Counted from the stretch's first letter, positions 38,263 through 47,353 are shown. The stretch is DNA of 64,000 nucleotides from Bacteroides faecium (GCF_012113595.1 NZ_CP050831.1:5332001-5396000), one strand, 5' to 3'. A program made the numbers and translations. Notes: generated from the sequence alone by a model not told the origin.

Positions 38263-38997
38263 ATGATAAAGATAAAACCATTTTTGATCGCAGCGCTCCT
38301 GCTTACAGGTTTTACTCTGCCTGTTACTGCCCAAATCGGAGAAGCACGAAGTAATTTTTCTGTGGGTATCAACGGCGGCGTCAATCTGAATAGCGCTTCT
38401 TTCACCCCGACCATCAAGCAAAATAGCTTGATGGGGATTACCGGTGGATTGACAGCACGTTATATTTCTGAGAAGTATTTTGCCATGATTTGCGGCGCAC
38501 AGGTCGAACTGAATGTCTCACAACGAGGATGGGATCAATTATTCGAAACCGTATCATTGGACGCCAATGGATATGAAGTGACTTCCAAAGACCCTACCAA
38601 GACTTATACCCGCAAAATGACTTATGTCGACATTCCCTTTCTCGCCCATCTTGCTTTCGGACGAGACAGAGGATTGCAGTTCTTCGTCCATGCAGGGCCT
38701 CAAATCGGCTTTCTGATAAGTGAATCTGAAACGATAGAGGGGATAGACATGAATAACTTGTCAAATACTCAAAAAGCAGTATATGGAGTCAAGATTCAGA
38801 ATAAATTTGATTATGGTATTGCCGGCGGTGGCGGCGTGGAGCTCAGAACAAAGAAAGCAGGTAGTTTCATCGTAGAAGGACGTTATTACTTTGCCCTGTC
38901 CGATTTCTATAGTACTACAAAGAAAGATTATTTTGCACGTGCAGCACATGGTACAATCACCATTAAACTCACCTATTTATTTGACTTGAAAAAATAA
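38263..38997 (+). CDS. PorT-like outer-membrane beta-barrel protein
   Basis: 244 residues: signal peptide ending TLPVTAQ, then an eight-strand type barrel (FSVGINGGVNLNS, GLTARYISEKYFAMICGAQVEL, AGSFIVEGRYYFALSDFY, GTITIKLTYLFDL). It matches the PF13568 outer-membrane barrel family. Co-transcribed with the LysM protein upstream (7-nt gap), suggesting a shared envelope role. Confidence 0.82.
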   Translation: MIKIKPFLIAALLLTGFTLPVTAQIGEARSNFSVGINGGVNLNSASFTPTIKQNSLMGITGGLTARYISEKYFAMICGAQVELNVSQRGWDQLFETVSLDANGYEVTSKDPTKTYTRKMTYVDIPFLAHLAFGRDRGLQFFVHAGPQIGFLISESETIEGIDMNNLSNTQKAVYGVKIQNKFDYGIAGGGGVELRTKKAGSFIVEGRYYFALSDFYSTTKKDYFARAAHGTITIKLTYLFDLKK

Positions 38998-39015
38998 AGC
39001 ATCGCTTTAGATATC

Positions 39016-39054
39016 AAAAAGCACCGCTTTAGGATGACTAAAGCGGTGCTTTTT
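39016..39054. terminator. Bidirectional terminator
   Basis: AAAAAGCACCGCTTTAG and its exact complement around a 5-nt loop with flanking A/T tracts, between the converging barrel gene (+) and DUF4293 gene (-). Confidence 0.9.
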
Positions 39055-39076
39055 GTATCAGATATGAATGCTCAAA

Positions 39077-39520
39077 TTATCTCAATCTATCTGCTGCTTT
39101 TACCATTACTTCATCCCGTCCGATGGCACGAATAGTCAAAATATTAAGGATAATAGAAATAAGCGGCAAGCATAGCGCCCAACCAATACGGAACAAGTTC
39201 GCGTCATTTTTCAATGCAAAATAAAAAGCAAGGAAGGCAATATAATAACCAACTAACAGCAGGCTATTGAAAATCGTCATACGAATCTGCAACATACGGT
39301 TCTTAAACAATAAGATTGTAGCGGCAGCAACCAAGGTGCTAAGCATTAAAATGCCGAACAATCCCCATGTGGACTGGAAAGCGCCATTTACGCCCATTCC
39401 TAAAGCCTTAAAAGGATGCTCTCCCATTGTATCAGTAAAGTAGCCCATCGGCAAACACATTGCCGCAATCAGCAATCCTGCAACAATTAGTAAATAAACT
39501 GTTTGAATCCGTTGAATCAT
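39077..39520 (-). CDS. DUF4293 family membrane protein
   Basis: 147 residues from the ATG at 39520 (MIQRIQTVYLLIVAGLL), which is the family's usual start; ten more codons are open upstream but look non-coding. Four membrane segments. DUF4293 is found in Bacteroidetes next to rpoZ and bamD, as here. Function unknown. Confidence 0.82.
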   Translation of the reverse strand: MIQRIQTVYLLIVAGLLIAAMCLPMGYFTDTMGEHPFKALGMGVNGAFQSTWGLFGILMLSTLVAAATILLFKNRMLQIRMTIFNSLLLVGYYIAFLAFYFALKNDANLFRIGWALCLPLISIILNILTIRAIGRDEVMVKAADRLR

Positions 39521-39627
39521 AAGTTTTCTTATAGTAGTTAAGTTAAACAATAATAGCCAAGCAATAAGGAGCAGGGATTATTATCCCACTTACTACTTGA
39601 CTATCAATCTTTTCGTCAGAAAATAGA

Positions 39628-39963
39628 TTACTGAAGTTTTTCCTTTTCCTTAGCAGGATTTCTATAATATATTTTCCCTTCGATGTATTCTTGCGTAGCA
39701 ATCAAGTCCGGTTTCGGCAATTTCTCATAGTAACGAGAAATTTCGATTTGCTCTCTATTTTCAAATACCTCTTCCAAGTTGTCATTGTAAGAAGCAAACT
39801 CTGCCAATTTCTTAGAAAGATCACTTTTGATTTCCACACTGATCTGATTTGCACGCTTACCGATAATGGCAACAGTTTCATAAACATTCCCTGTATCAGA
39901 ACAGAGTTCCATCATGTCACGAGTTACTGTTGTAACAGGAGCATTCGTCTTTTTGTAGTCCAT
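39628..39963 (-). CDS. rpoZ: DNA-directed RNA polymerase subunit omega (Bacteroidetes type)
   Basis: 111 residues. GNVYETVAIIGKRANQIS is the RpoZ/Rpb6 signature helix, followed by a Bacteroidetes-specific tail (KPDLIATQEYIEGKIYYRNP). It helps fold and assemble the beta-prime subunit. Lies 14 nt after bamD, in the usual bamD-rpoZ-DUF4293 order. Confidence 0.88.
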   Translation of the reverse strand: MDYKKTNAPVTTVTRDMMELCSDTGNVYETVAIIGKRANQISVEIKSDLSKKLAEFASYNDNLEEVFENREQIEISRYYEKLPKPDLIATQEYIEGKIYYRNPAKEKEKLQ

Positions 39964-39977
39964 AAATCTATTTAAAT

Positions 39978-40781
39978 TTAGTCTTTAATTACTTTCTGTG
40001 ATTCATTGAATATTCTTTCAGCCTCTTTCAGGTACTTGCTCTCAGGAAATTCATTCTTAAAAGCATAATATTCATCAATCGCTTCACGATAACGATCCAT
40101 TTTCTTATCTTCCACACTATAAATAGCCATTTCGTGCCTTGCACGCAGAATCAAGATAGAAAGTTCTTCGCGATAATCTGTATAAGGATAATCTTTCAGG
40201 GCATTCTGTGCTGTGATAACACAAGACTCATAGTTGTTACCCATATAATTACCCAGGTTATAGTATAGTCTGGCTGAATAAAGTTCTTTCAGCACCAACT
40301 TATCCTGCAAAGCGAAAATCATATCCTGTGCTTCCTGCTTCTTTGTGCTGCTCGGGAAGTATTCCATGAACATCTGCAACTGCTGGATAGCCTGATAAGT
40401 GCTTGATTGATCCAAACGTGGTTCCGGAGTATCCAGAAATAATGCCTTACCTGCATGGAAACGTGCCAGTTCGGTAAAAGTACCACGGGGATATGTATTG
40501 AAATAGGTAATAAATGTTTGGGCAGCTGTCTGGTAATCTTTCTGATTATAGTAGCTCATTCCCAACATATACAAAGACTCTTCCGCCTTGTCCGTTCCTT
40601 TAAGAATGGTAATTAACTCATTCAACAGGGTAGCTGAACGGTTATACTGTCCTTTCGCAAAATAGTTTTTGGCGGCTTCGTACTTGTATTCGTAATCGGT
40701 GCTTTTCAGCAATTTATTATACTCTCCACATGACGTAAGAGTGGCTGCCGCAAGCAAAGTTATAATGATATTTTTCTTCAT
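39978..40781 (-). CDS. bamD: Outer-membrane assembly lipoprotein BamD
   Basis: 267 residues with a lipobox (LAAATLTSCGEYNKLL) and tandem TPR repeats (YEAAKNYFAKGQYNRSATLLNELI, AQTFITYFNTYPRGTFTELARFHAGKAL). The size and the helical repeats match BamD, the essential partner of BamA in inserting beta-barrels in the outer membrane. Confidence 0.92.
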   Translation of the reverse strand: MKKNIIITLLAAATLTSCGEYNKLLKSTDYEYKYEAAKNYFAKGQYNRSATLLNELITILKGTDKAEESLYMLGMSYYNQKDYQTAAQTFITYFNTYPRGTFTELARFHAGKALFLDTPEPRLDQSSTYQAIQQLQMFMEYFPSSTKKQEAQDMIFALQDKLVLKELYSARLYYNLGNYMGNNYESCVITAQNALKDYPYTDYREELSILILRARHEMAIYSVEDKKMDRYREAIDEYYAFKNEFPESKYLKEAERIFNESQKVIKD

Positions 40782-40902
40782 CCTATTTAAAAATAATGCG
40801 CAAAGTTACTTATTCGCCGGGAATTTAGCAATTAATCTATGTTTTTTAATACATAAAAGGCGTTAAACATCGACAAAAGGGGAGAAAATGACGTCGAACC
40901 AT

Positions 40903-40968
40903 AAACAATATGCGGTGAATAAACTGCACTATTAACTGAAAGTACAGCCCATCCACCGCATATTGTTT
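40903..40968 (-). terminator. Terminator of the paaK-ACT operon
   Basis: Perfect 15-bp inverted repeat AAACAATATGCGGTG/CACCGCATATTGTTT enclosing 36 nt, placed just after the stop of the ACT gene on its strand. The long loop is unusual for a terminator. Confidence 0.55.
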
Positions 40969-41007
40969 ACCATTCTTTATTTACTGTCTACATTTCAATC
41001 TTGAAAT

Positions 41008-41433
41008 TTACAGTTTATACAGGTCGCTTGCTGCCAGCAGATCGACCTTCTTCTCTTTCAGTACCTCGATACATTTATCCAGATTGCTTGGGCGAATCAC
41101 TACATTAGCGATATTGTTATTAGCAAACGAATACATATATTCGATAAATACTCCTTCATCAGATAAAAATCCCAGTACCTTTGCCAAAGCACCCGGCACG
41201 TTGGGACAGCTAATGCCGACCACATCGGTCACATTCACTGCAAAATGATTATCTTTCAAAGCTTTATATGCTCTATCCGGATCGGATACTATTCCACGCA
41301 AAATGCCGAAATCCGCATTTTCTGCGATGCACAAGGCAGAAAGGTTGATATTCTCCTTCGCCAGCACTTCAGTCACTTCCGTCAGACGGCCTGACTTATT
41401 TTCCAAAAAGATAGAAAGTTGTTTTGCTACCAT
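41008..41433 (-). CDS. ACT domain amino-acid binding protein
   Basis: 141 residues with two ACT repeats: AKQLSIFLENKSGRLTEVTEVLAKENINLSAL and VVGISCPNVPGALAKVLGFLSDEGVFIEYMYSF. It should bind an amino acid or aromatic ligand. It follows the aryl-CoA ligase gene by 31 nt; this pair is common in Bacteroidetes and anaerobes, pointing to a role in aromatic amino-acid metabolism. Confidence 0.88.
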   Translation of the reverse strand: MVAKQLSIFLENKSGRLTEVTEVLAKENINLSALCIAENADFGILRGIVSDPDRAYKALKDNHFAVNVTDVVGISCPNVPGALAKVLGFLSDEGVFIEYMYSFANNNIANVVIRPSNLDKCIEVLKEKKVDLLAASDLYKL

Positions 41434-41464
41434 AATCGTAAAGTATTATATGTAAGTTCAGGTA

Positions 41465-42763
41465 TTAAATTTTTCTGTTATCAATCACTCGTTTCGCTTT
41501 GCCTACGCTACGTTCAATGCTGCGCGGCTCTACCAGTTTCACATTGACTCCCAGCCCGAGTACGCTTTGCAAACGTCCCGCCAGTTTCTTCTTCAAGGCC
41601 AGCATCTTGTTAATCTCGTCAGAATAGAATTCAGGACGCACTTCCACCTGAAGTTCCATGGTGTCGGTATTGTTTGCACGATCTACTATCAGCAGGTAAT
41701 GCGGTTCGAATTCAGCCATTTCAAGAATAACTGATTCAATCTGTGTCGGGAATACATTCACACCGCGGATAATCAACATATCGTCACTACGTCCTAAAAT
41801 GCGATCCATGCGCACCAATGTACGGCCACAGGAACATTTATCGTGATGCAAGGCGGTCAAGTCGCGCGTACGGTAACGAAGCAGCGGCATACCTTCCTTC
41901 GTCAGATGGGTAAATACCAATTCGCCTGTTTGTCCGGGTTCTACCGGTTGCAACGTATTCGGATCAATAATTTCAGGGAAGTAATGGTCTTCATTCAAGT
42001 GAGTACCATGTTGGTATTCACATTCATAACCGACACCAGGACCGGCTATTTCACTCAAGCCATAAATATCATAAGCTTTGATACCGAGTTTTTCCTCGAT
42101 TTCATGACGCATATGTTCCGTCCATGGCTCCGCACCTAAAGCTCCTACCTTTAGTTTGAAATCTTCGCGCGGCAGACCGGAATCTTTAATGGCATCTGCT
42201 AGGTAGAGTGCATAGGATGGCGTACAGCAAAGTACCGTAGAGCCGAAATCATGCATCAGGGTTATCTGTTTTTCGGTATTGCCACTGGACATCGGGATAA
42301 CGGAAGCTCCGATATTCTCGGCTCCGGCATGCGCGCCCAGTCCGCCCGTGAAAAGCCCGTATCCGTAAGACACCTGGAATATATCGGAACGACCTGCTCC
42401 GTAGGCTGTAAAAGCACGGGATATACATTCCGCCCATGAGGACAAGTCCTTACGGGTATATCCAACGACTGTCGGCTTTCCGGTAGTACCGGAAGATGCG
42501 TGGATACGTACAATCTGACTCATCGGAACGGCACAAAGTCCGAATGGATAATTATCTCTTAAATCATGTTTCGTGGTAAACGGCAGTTTTACAATATCAT
42601 CTATACTATTGATATCGTCGGGAGTAATTCCCATTTCCTGCATCTTCTTCCGATAGAAGGGCGTGTTGTGATAAACGTAATCTACAATTTTCTTGAGTCG
42701 TATGCTTTGAATCTTGCGAAGACTTTCGCGGTCCATACACTCAATGCTCTCATTCCAAATCAT
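41465..42763 (-). CDS. paaK: Phenylacetate--CoA ligase family protein
   Basis: 432 residues, usual PaaK length. HASSGTTGKPTVVGYTRKDL is the AMP-binding P-loop; DIYGLSEIAGPGVGYEC and RYRTRDLT are adenylation motifs, and a C-terminal lid ends in VKLVEPRSIERSVGKAKRVIDNR. It makes an aryl-acetyl adenylate and then the CoA thioester. In gut Bacteroides it likely works on phenylacetate or indoleacetate from aromatic amino acids. Confidence 0.92.
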   Translation of the reverse strand: MIWNESIECMDRESLRKIQSIRLKKIVDYVYHNTPFYRKKMQEMGITPDDINSIDDIVKLPFTTKHDLRDNYPFGLCAVPMSQIVRIHASSGTTGKPTVVGYTRKDLSSWAECISRAFTAYGAGRSDIFQVSYGYGLFTGGLGAHAGAENIGASVIPMSSGNTEKQITLMHDFGSTVLCCTPSYALYLADAIKDSGLPREDFKLKVGALGAEPWTEHMRHEIEEKLGIKAYDIYGLSEIAGPGVGYECEYQHGTHLNEDHYFPEIIDPNTLQPVEPGQTGELVFTHLTKEGMPLLRYRTRDLTALHHDKCSCGRTLVRMDRILGRSDDMLIIRGVNVFPTQIESVILEMAEFEPHYLLIVDRANNTDTMELQVEVRPEFYSDEINKMLALKKKLAGRLQSVLGLGVNVKLVEPRSIERSVGKAKRVIDNRKI

Positions 42764-42897
42764 GTGTTTCTGGTATTACTAGTTGTATGAATCTGTTTTT
42801 TGATATTAATATGTTGCAAAGTAAAGGATTTATTTGGAAAAATGATTTGTAATCTCGATTATTTTGCCGAATATTGCTCCACTTTTTAGGATTAACT

Positions 42898-44931
42898 ATG
42901 AATTTTGAACTAACATCAGCTTACAAGCCTACCGGGGATCAGCCGGAAGCTATTGCGCAACTGACTGAAGGGGTACTTCAGGGAGTTCCCGCGCAGACTT
43001 TATTGGGAGTCACCGGATCGGGAAAAACATTTACCATTGCCAATGTAATTGCGAATATCAATAAACCGACATTGATCTTGAGCCATAATAAAACGCTGGC
43101 TGCACAGTTGTATGGCGAGTTTAAAGGTTTCTTTCCGAATAATGCGGTGGAATATTACGTTTCCTATTATGATTATTACCAACCGGAAGCCTATTTGCCA
43201 AGTAGTGATACATATATAGAAAAAGACTTGATGATTAATGACGAAATCGATAAACTTCGTCTTGCCGCCACTTCCGCCCTGCTCTCCGGAAGAAAAGATG
43301 TGGTAGTGGTTTCTTCCGTTTCCTGCATTTATGGTATGGGAAACCCTTCGGACTTCTATAAAAATGTAATTGATATAGAACGGGGACGCATGATGGATCG
43401 CAATGTGTTTCTTCGCCGTTTGGTAGATAGCTTGTATGTACGCAACGATATTGATCTCAATCGTGGTAATTTCCGTGTGAAAGGTGATACGGTGGATGTT
43501 TATCTGGCTTACACGGACAATCTGCTTCGCGTCACTTTCTGGGGAGATGAAATTGATGGCATAGAAGAGGTAGATCCTATTACAGGCGTCACTATCGCTC
43601 CTTTCGATGCTTATAAAATTTATCCGGCCAACTTGTTTATGACTACAAAGGAAGCGACTCTCCGTGCTATCCATGAAATAGAGGATGACTTGACCAAACA
43701 AGTGGCATTCTTTGAGTCTATCGGCAAAGAGTATGAAGCTAAACGATTATATGAACGGGTTACTTACGATATGGAAATGATTCGGGAGCTCGGGCATTGT
43801 TCCGGCATTGAAAATTATTCCCGTTATTTCGACGGTCGCACAGCAGGTACCCGTCCTTACTGTTTGCTTGATTTCTTTCCGGATGACTTTCTGATTGTAA
43901 TTGACGAAAGTCACGTAAGTGTCCCACAAGTCCGTGCTATGTATGGTGGTGACCGTGCACGTAAAATCAATCTTGTGGAATATGGTTTCCGCCTGCCTGC
44001 TGCCATGGATAACCGTCCGCTGAAATTTGAAGAGTTTCAGGAGATGGCAAAACAAGTCATTTACGTCAGTGCTACGCCCGCAGATTATGAATTAATTCAA
44101 TCCGAAGGTATTGTTGTAGAGCAGGTAATTCGTCCTACTGGTTTGCTGGATCCTATTATTGAAGTTCGTCCGAGCCTTAATCAGATTGATGATTTAATGG
44201 AAGAAATCCAACTGCGGATCGAGAAAGAAGAGCGTGTACTTGTCACTACGCTGACCAAACGGATGGCGGAAGAGTTGACGGAATACCTTCTTAATAATAA
44301 TGTAAGATGTAATTATATCCATAGCGATGTCGATACACTTGAACGTGTCAAAATCATGGATGATCTCCGGCAAGGAATCTACGATGTACTCATTGGAGTG
44401 AATCTGCTTCGTGAGGGACTAGACCTTCCTGAAGTATCGCTCGTAGCCATTCTTGACGCAGATAAGGAAGGGTTCCTTCGCTCCCATCGTTCCCTGACAC
44501 AAACCGCAGGACGTGCCGCACGTAATGTGAACGGAAAAGTTATCATGTATGCCGACAAGATGACGGATAGCATGAAGTTGACCATTGACGAGACTAACCG
44601 TCGTCGTGAAAAACAGTTGGCATATAATGAAGCAAACGGTATTACTCCACAACAAATCAAGAAGGCTAGAAACTTGGCTGTATTTGGTAATGCAAACTCC
44701 GAAGCAAATGATTTACTGAAGGAGAAACATGCTTATATCGAACCTGCCACGCCAAATATCGCAGCCGATCCGGTGGTACAGTATATGAGCAAACCGCAAA
44801 TGGAAAAGAGCATCGAGCGTACCCGCAAACTTATGCAGGAAGCCGCCAAGAAATTGGAATTCATTGAAGCTGCCCAATATCGTGACGAATTACTGAAACT
44901 GGAAGATTTAATGAAAGAAAAATGGGGATAA
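42898..44931 (+). CDS. uvrB: Excinuclease ABC subunit B
   Basis: About 677 residues from the ATG at 42898 (MNFELTSAYKPTGDQPEAI); the 8 extra upstream codons do not belong to the family. Helicase motif I GVTGSGKT, the beta-hairpin with YYDYYQPEAYLP, DESHVSVPQVRAMYGGD, motif VI region QTAGRAARN and a C-terminal UVR domain (KLEFIEAAQYRDEL). It verifies DNA damage after UvrA and recruits UvrC. Confidence 0.98.
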   Translation: MNFELTSAYKPTGDQPEAIAQLTEGVLQGVPAQTLLGVTGSGKTFTIANVIANINKPTLILSHNKTLAAQLYGEFKGFFPNNAVEYYVSYYDYYQPEAYLPSSDTYIEKDLMINDEIDKLRLAATSALLSGRKDVVVVSSVSCIYGMGNPSDFYKNVIDIERGRMMDRNVFLRRLVDSLYVRNDIDLNRGNFRVKGDTVDVYLAYTDNLLRVTFWGDEIDGIEEVDPITGVTIAPFDAYKIYPANLFMTTKEATLRAIHEIEDDLTKQVAFFESIGKEYEAKRLYERVTYDMEMIRELGHCSGIENYSRYFDGRTAGTRPYCLLDFFPDDFLIVIDESHVSVPQVRAMYGGDRARKINLVEYGFRLPAAMDNRPLKFEEFQEMAKQVIYVSATPADYELIQSEGIVVEQVIRPTGLLDPIIEVRPSLNQIDDLMEEIQLRIEKEERVLVTTLTKRMAEELTEYLLNNNVRCNYIHSDVDTLERVKIMDDLRQGIYDVLIGVNLLREGLDLPEVSLVAILDADKEGFLRSHRSLTQTAGRAARNVNGKVIMYADKMTDSMKLTIDETNRRREKQLAYNEANGITPQQIKKARNLAVFGNANSEANDLLKEKHAYIEPATPNIAADPVVQYMSKPQMEKSIERTRKLMQEAAKKLEFIEAAQYRDELLKLEDLMKEKWG

Positions 44932-44938
44932 GTTTTTT

Positions 44939-44968
44939 ATTCTCCATCTAATACGCAAGATGGAGAAT
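44939..44968 (+). terminator. Terminator of uvrB
   Basis: ATTCTCCATCT and AGATGGAGAAT form an 11-bp stem with an 8-nt loop, 8 nt after the uvrB stop. Confidence 0.8.
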
Positions 44969-45039
44969 CTTAACAAGTCTATAATATCGGAATCAAACAT
45001 TTAACTAGTGTTATAAAAACACTAATCATTCACTGATAA

Positions 45040-45070
45040 TTTGCAAATATCACGAAAGTCCGTATCTTTG
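45040..45070 (+). promoter_or_regulatory. Full promoter of small RNA copy 1
   Basis: TTTG (45040-45043), a 19-nt spacer and TATCTTTG (45063-45070): exact match to both boxes and the spacing of the primary Bacteroides promoter. Predicted start is near 45077. Confidence 0.75.
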
Positions 45071-45073
45071 CAC

Positions 45074-45141
45074 TGTGTTTTTCATAGTATTAGATTTAAG
45101 GTTAACAAAGGTTGGAGCAAGGCGTTGCTCCTTTTTTTATG
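45074..45141 (+). ncRNA. Small RNA gene, copy 1 (~65 nt) with own terminator
   Basis: A 68-nt block identical to 46225-46292. It follows a perfect promoter and ends in GGAGCAA-ggcg-TTGCTCC followed by seven T, a textbook intrinsic terminator. Promoter, body and terminator together define a short transcription unit of about 60 nt with no convincing reading frame. Two identical copies within 1.2 kb suggest a multi-copy sRNA family; paralogous sRNA families are known in Bacteroides, but I cannot confirm membership by reading. Confidence 0.7.
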
Positions 45142-45187
45142 CCCGTACTTATCCTGTCTTTCTTATTTCGAACACACCACAAAAAAC

Positions 45188-45262
45188 AGTGACGCTATCC
45201 GGGTGGGATACCGTCACTATCATAGCCACATACCGTCACTATGCCAACCGGATAGTGACGCC
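45188..45262 (-). repeat. Repeat-rich terminator region of the SGNH hydrolase gene
   Basis: Two direct copies of CCGTCACTAT (45211-45220 and 45233-45242), an inverted ATAGTGACG (45252-45260), an AGTGACG (45188-45194), and an outer pair CTATCCGG/CCGGATAG (45195-45202 with 45248-45255). Several exclusive hairpins are possible. Read on the reverse strand the last one, AGTGACG/CGTCACT, is followed by a T-run at 45181-45186, so it can terminate the SGNH gene. Confidence 0.55.
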
Positions 45263-45336
45263 ATTTTTATTCACTATTTTCTAATACGAAGAGTTTACTT
45301 ATTTACGACCGTCGCATCAAAATCTGCCAACATTCC

Positions 45337-46041
45337 TCAAAGCGCTTTGTCTATCGCAGCTTTAATCAATGGCTCCATAATATCATATCCTTCACCTGTC
45401 GGATGAACTCCATCTTTTGTATATTGAGGATTCAAAGCTTGATTATCTCCGGCCACCATTGCCTTATAATAATTTACGAACGGAATTTTATTAGCCTTAG
45501 CATAAGCCTCTATACGGGCATTCAAGGCTTGAATCTTCTGTGGAGCATCCTTTATTTCCATTCTCCATTTAAAAGCCGCAGCAGGAAGTACGGAAGTCAA
45601 TATCACCTTTATCTTATTTGCCTTAGCCAGTTCGACCATAGAAACGATATTGCCAAAAGTATAATCTTCATTGTAAGGATTCGTATTTTCCGCCACATCA
45701 TTGGTTCCGGCATTAATGACTACCAAAGCTGGAGAAAGATTTATCACATCTTCACGGAAGCGCAGCAAGAACTGATAGGAAGTCTGCCCACTAATACCAC
45801 GACCGATATATCCGTTCGTCTTAAAAAACTCCGGATGAGTCCGCACCCAGCCTTCGGTAATGGAGTTTCCCATGAACACAACTCTTTTCTCTTTTTTTGC
45901 CGGTTTTGGTAACTCTACATTCTCTTTAGCATAGCGAGCCAAGTTTGCAAAATCCTTTTTCTGAGCAAAAGTCTCTCCTATTGAGAAACTCAAACAAATA
46001 ACGGCCAATAATACCCAGTGGCCTATCCTTTTCCCTTTCAT
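45337..46041 (-). CDS. SGNH/GDSL hydrolase, secreted
   Basis: 234 residues from the ATG at 46041 (MKGKRIGHWVLLAVICLSFSIGETFAQ, a clear signal peptide); 25 more upstream codons are open but lack features. Block I VVFMGNSITEGW holds the nucleophile Ser, block II GRGISGQTS the Gly, block III VVINAGTNDVAEN the Asn, and DGVHPTGEGY the Asp-His pair. A periplasmic esterase, perhaps a carbohydrate acetylesterase. Confidence 0.9.
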   Translation of the reverse strand: MKGKRIGHWVLLAVICLSFSIGETFAQKKDFANLARYAKENVELPKPAKKEKRVVFMGNSITEGWVRTHPEFFKTNGYIGRGISGQTSYQFLLRFREDVINLSPALVVINAGTNDVAENTNPYNEDYTFGNIVSMVELAKANKIKVILTSVLPAAAFKWRMEIKDAPQKIQALNARIEAYAKANKIPFVNYYKAMVAGDNQALNPQYTKDGVHPTGEGYDIMEPLIKAAIDKAL

Positions 46042-46190
46042 CTTTATATTTTTAAGTATTAGTGAAATATTAATCGCACGCAAAGATAAAGAATTCTCAT
46101 ATATATTGTTACTCAATCAGCGAATAAGCGTTAACATCAAGCTCAGATTTCTTAATCTATGTTATATAACATATTGTTTTTCTTGGATTA

Positions 46191-46221
46191 TTTGCTATTG
46201 TCGCAAAAGTCCGTACCTTTG
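46191..46221 (+). promoter_or_regulatory. Full promoter of small RNA copy 2
   Basis: TTTG (46191-46194), a 19-nt spacer and TACCTTTG (46214-46221). Same geometry as copy 1 though most of the spacer differs, so the promoter is conserved as a functional unit. Confidence 0.75.
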
Positions 46222-46224
46222 CAA

Positions 46225-46292
46225 TGTGTTTTTCATAGTATTAGATTTAAGGTTAACAAAGGTTGGAGCAAGGCGTTGCTCCTTTTTTTATG
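46225..46292 (+). ncRNA. Small RNA gene, copy 2 (~65 nt)
   Basis: Identical over 68 nt to 45074-45141, with the same 7-bp terminator stem and T7 tail. Flanking sequence outside -20 to the T-run diverges, so what is kept is precisely the transcription unit. It lies between the divergent SGNH and beta-barrel genes. Function unknown; base-pairing regulation is the default expectation. Confidence 0.7.
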
Positions 46293-46399
46293 TCCATACG
46301 TTTGCATAACACATCCTCTAAACTCTTTTCTAGCAGCCTATTTTATAGTTAACTTTTTATAAACAAAACATTTTTTTATTTTAATCTCCAAATATTTCA

Positions 46400-46407
46400 T
46401 ACATTTG
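46400..46407 (+). promoter_or_regulatory. Promoter -7 box of the 46454 barrel gene
   Basis: TACATTTG fits TAnnTTTG, 46 nt before the ATG. Confidence 0.45.
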
Positions 46408-46453
46408 CGCTGTTTTTTAAAACATATTCACTAAAACAAATAAAACTAAGTTT

Positions 46454-47257
46454 ATGAAAAGATTAGCATTTATTCTATTGGCCACTCTAATGATGGCTGG
46501 AAACACATCCGCACAACACAAACCCACAAAAGGTTCGTGGAGTACTGAAGTCCAAATCAATCCTTTTGATCAAGATGGAGAAACATTTAGTTTGGATGGA
46601 TTGAAAGTTCGTTATTTCTTCAATGATAAAAATGCAATTCGGCTGAAAGTAGGTTTCGCAACAACTAATTCTAAATACACAGATAAAGATTCTGATGAAG
46701 AAAAAGGGAGTAGCCGTGATAATCAATATGATTACAAAAAGGGAAATTTCAATATTGATTTAGGATATGAACGTCATTTTAACTTGGGTAAAAGACTGGA
46801 TGCATATCTTGGCGGTAGCATTGGATTAGGTAAGAATTTTGCATCAACTAAGATTGAGACTTATTCAAAATCTACATATGATGAATACAACGGTTCGCGT
46901 ATCATTGAAACATCTTATACAGGAGAACTGAAGAATGGCGCCATTACAAGTAGCACAGGCAATAATATCTTTGACCAAGCCGAGAGAGCCAGTTGGAATA
47001 TAAACGCTGCCATTTTTGCCGGTTTAGATGTCTATATATATAAAGGACTTTATATCGGAACAGAATTAGGAATAGGCTGCAGCTCTCGGAAAAGCTTAAA
47101 AATGGAATTTGACGCAACAACAATCAGCAAGGTAACTTCAGGAGGACAAACGACTACAACTGAAGATACAATAGATGAAGAAACAACTGATAACTATCGC
47201 ACAACTAATTTCAAGACTTATATCGAGCCTAGACTTCGTATTGGTATTACTTTCTAA
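46454..47257 (+). CDS. Outer-membrane beta-barrel protein (porin-like family)
   Basis: 267 residues: signal peptide (LAFILLATLMMAGNTSAQ), then alternating amphipathic strands (WSTEVQINPFDQ, GLKVRYFFNDKNAIRLKVGFAT, NFNIDLGYERHFNLGKRLDAYLGGSIG) and a terminal strand RLRIGITF ending in Phe, the barrel-insertion signal. Polar Ser/Thr/Asp-rich loops. Family known as outer-membrane barrels without a defined role. Confidence 0.8.
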   Translation: MKRLAFILLATLMMAGNTSAQHKPTKGSWSTEVQINPFDQDGETFSLDGLKVRYFFNDKNAIRLKVGFATTNSKYTDKDSDEEKGSSRDNQYDYKKGNFNIDLGYERHFNLGKRLDAYLGGSIGLGKNFASTKIETYSKSTYDEYNGSRIIETSYTGELKNGAITSSTGNNIFDQAERASWNINAAIFAGLDVYIYKGLYIGTELGIGCSSRKSLKMEFDATTISKVTSGGQTTTTEDTIDEETTDNYRTTNFKTYIEPRLRIGITF

Positions 47258-47280
47258 AAAGAAATACTCATCTAGTCAAT

Positions 47281-47321
47281 AAGGCAGAACGAAAGATGTT
47301 AAACTTCTTTCATTCTGCCTT
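47281..47321 (+). terminator. Terminator after the 46454 barrel gene
   Basis: AAGGCAGAA-c-GAAAGA pairs with TCTTTC-a-TTCTGCCTT, followed by ATTTATTT. Confidence 0.75.
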
Positions 47322-47353
47322 ATTTATTTCACAAAAATCTGTATTTTTATCGC

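Noticed and set aside
41008..42763. Complete phenylacetate degradation cluster
   Set aside because: Only the CoA ligase and an ACT protein are present; no paa oxygenase genes, as expected for an anaerobe.
45188..45262. CRISPR-like repeats
   Set aside because: Only two direct copies of 10 nt, no regular spacers and no cas genes.
45075..46362. Two similar 67-69 residue frames (MFFIVLDLRLTKVGARRCSFFY) as a repeated small protein
   Set aside because: The identity is exactly the sRNA unit with promoter and terminator; the frames run through the terminator and diverge after it.
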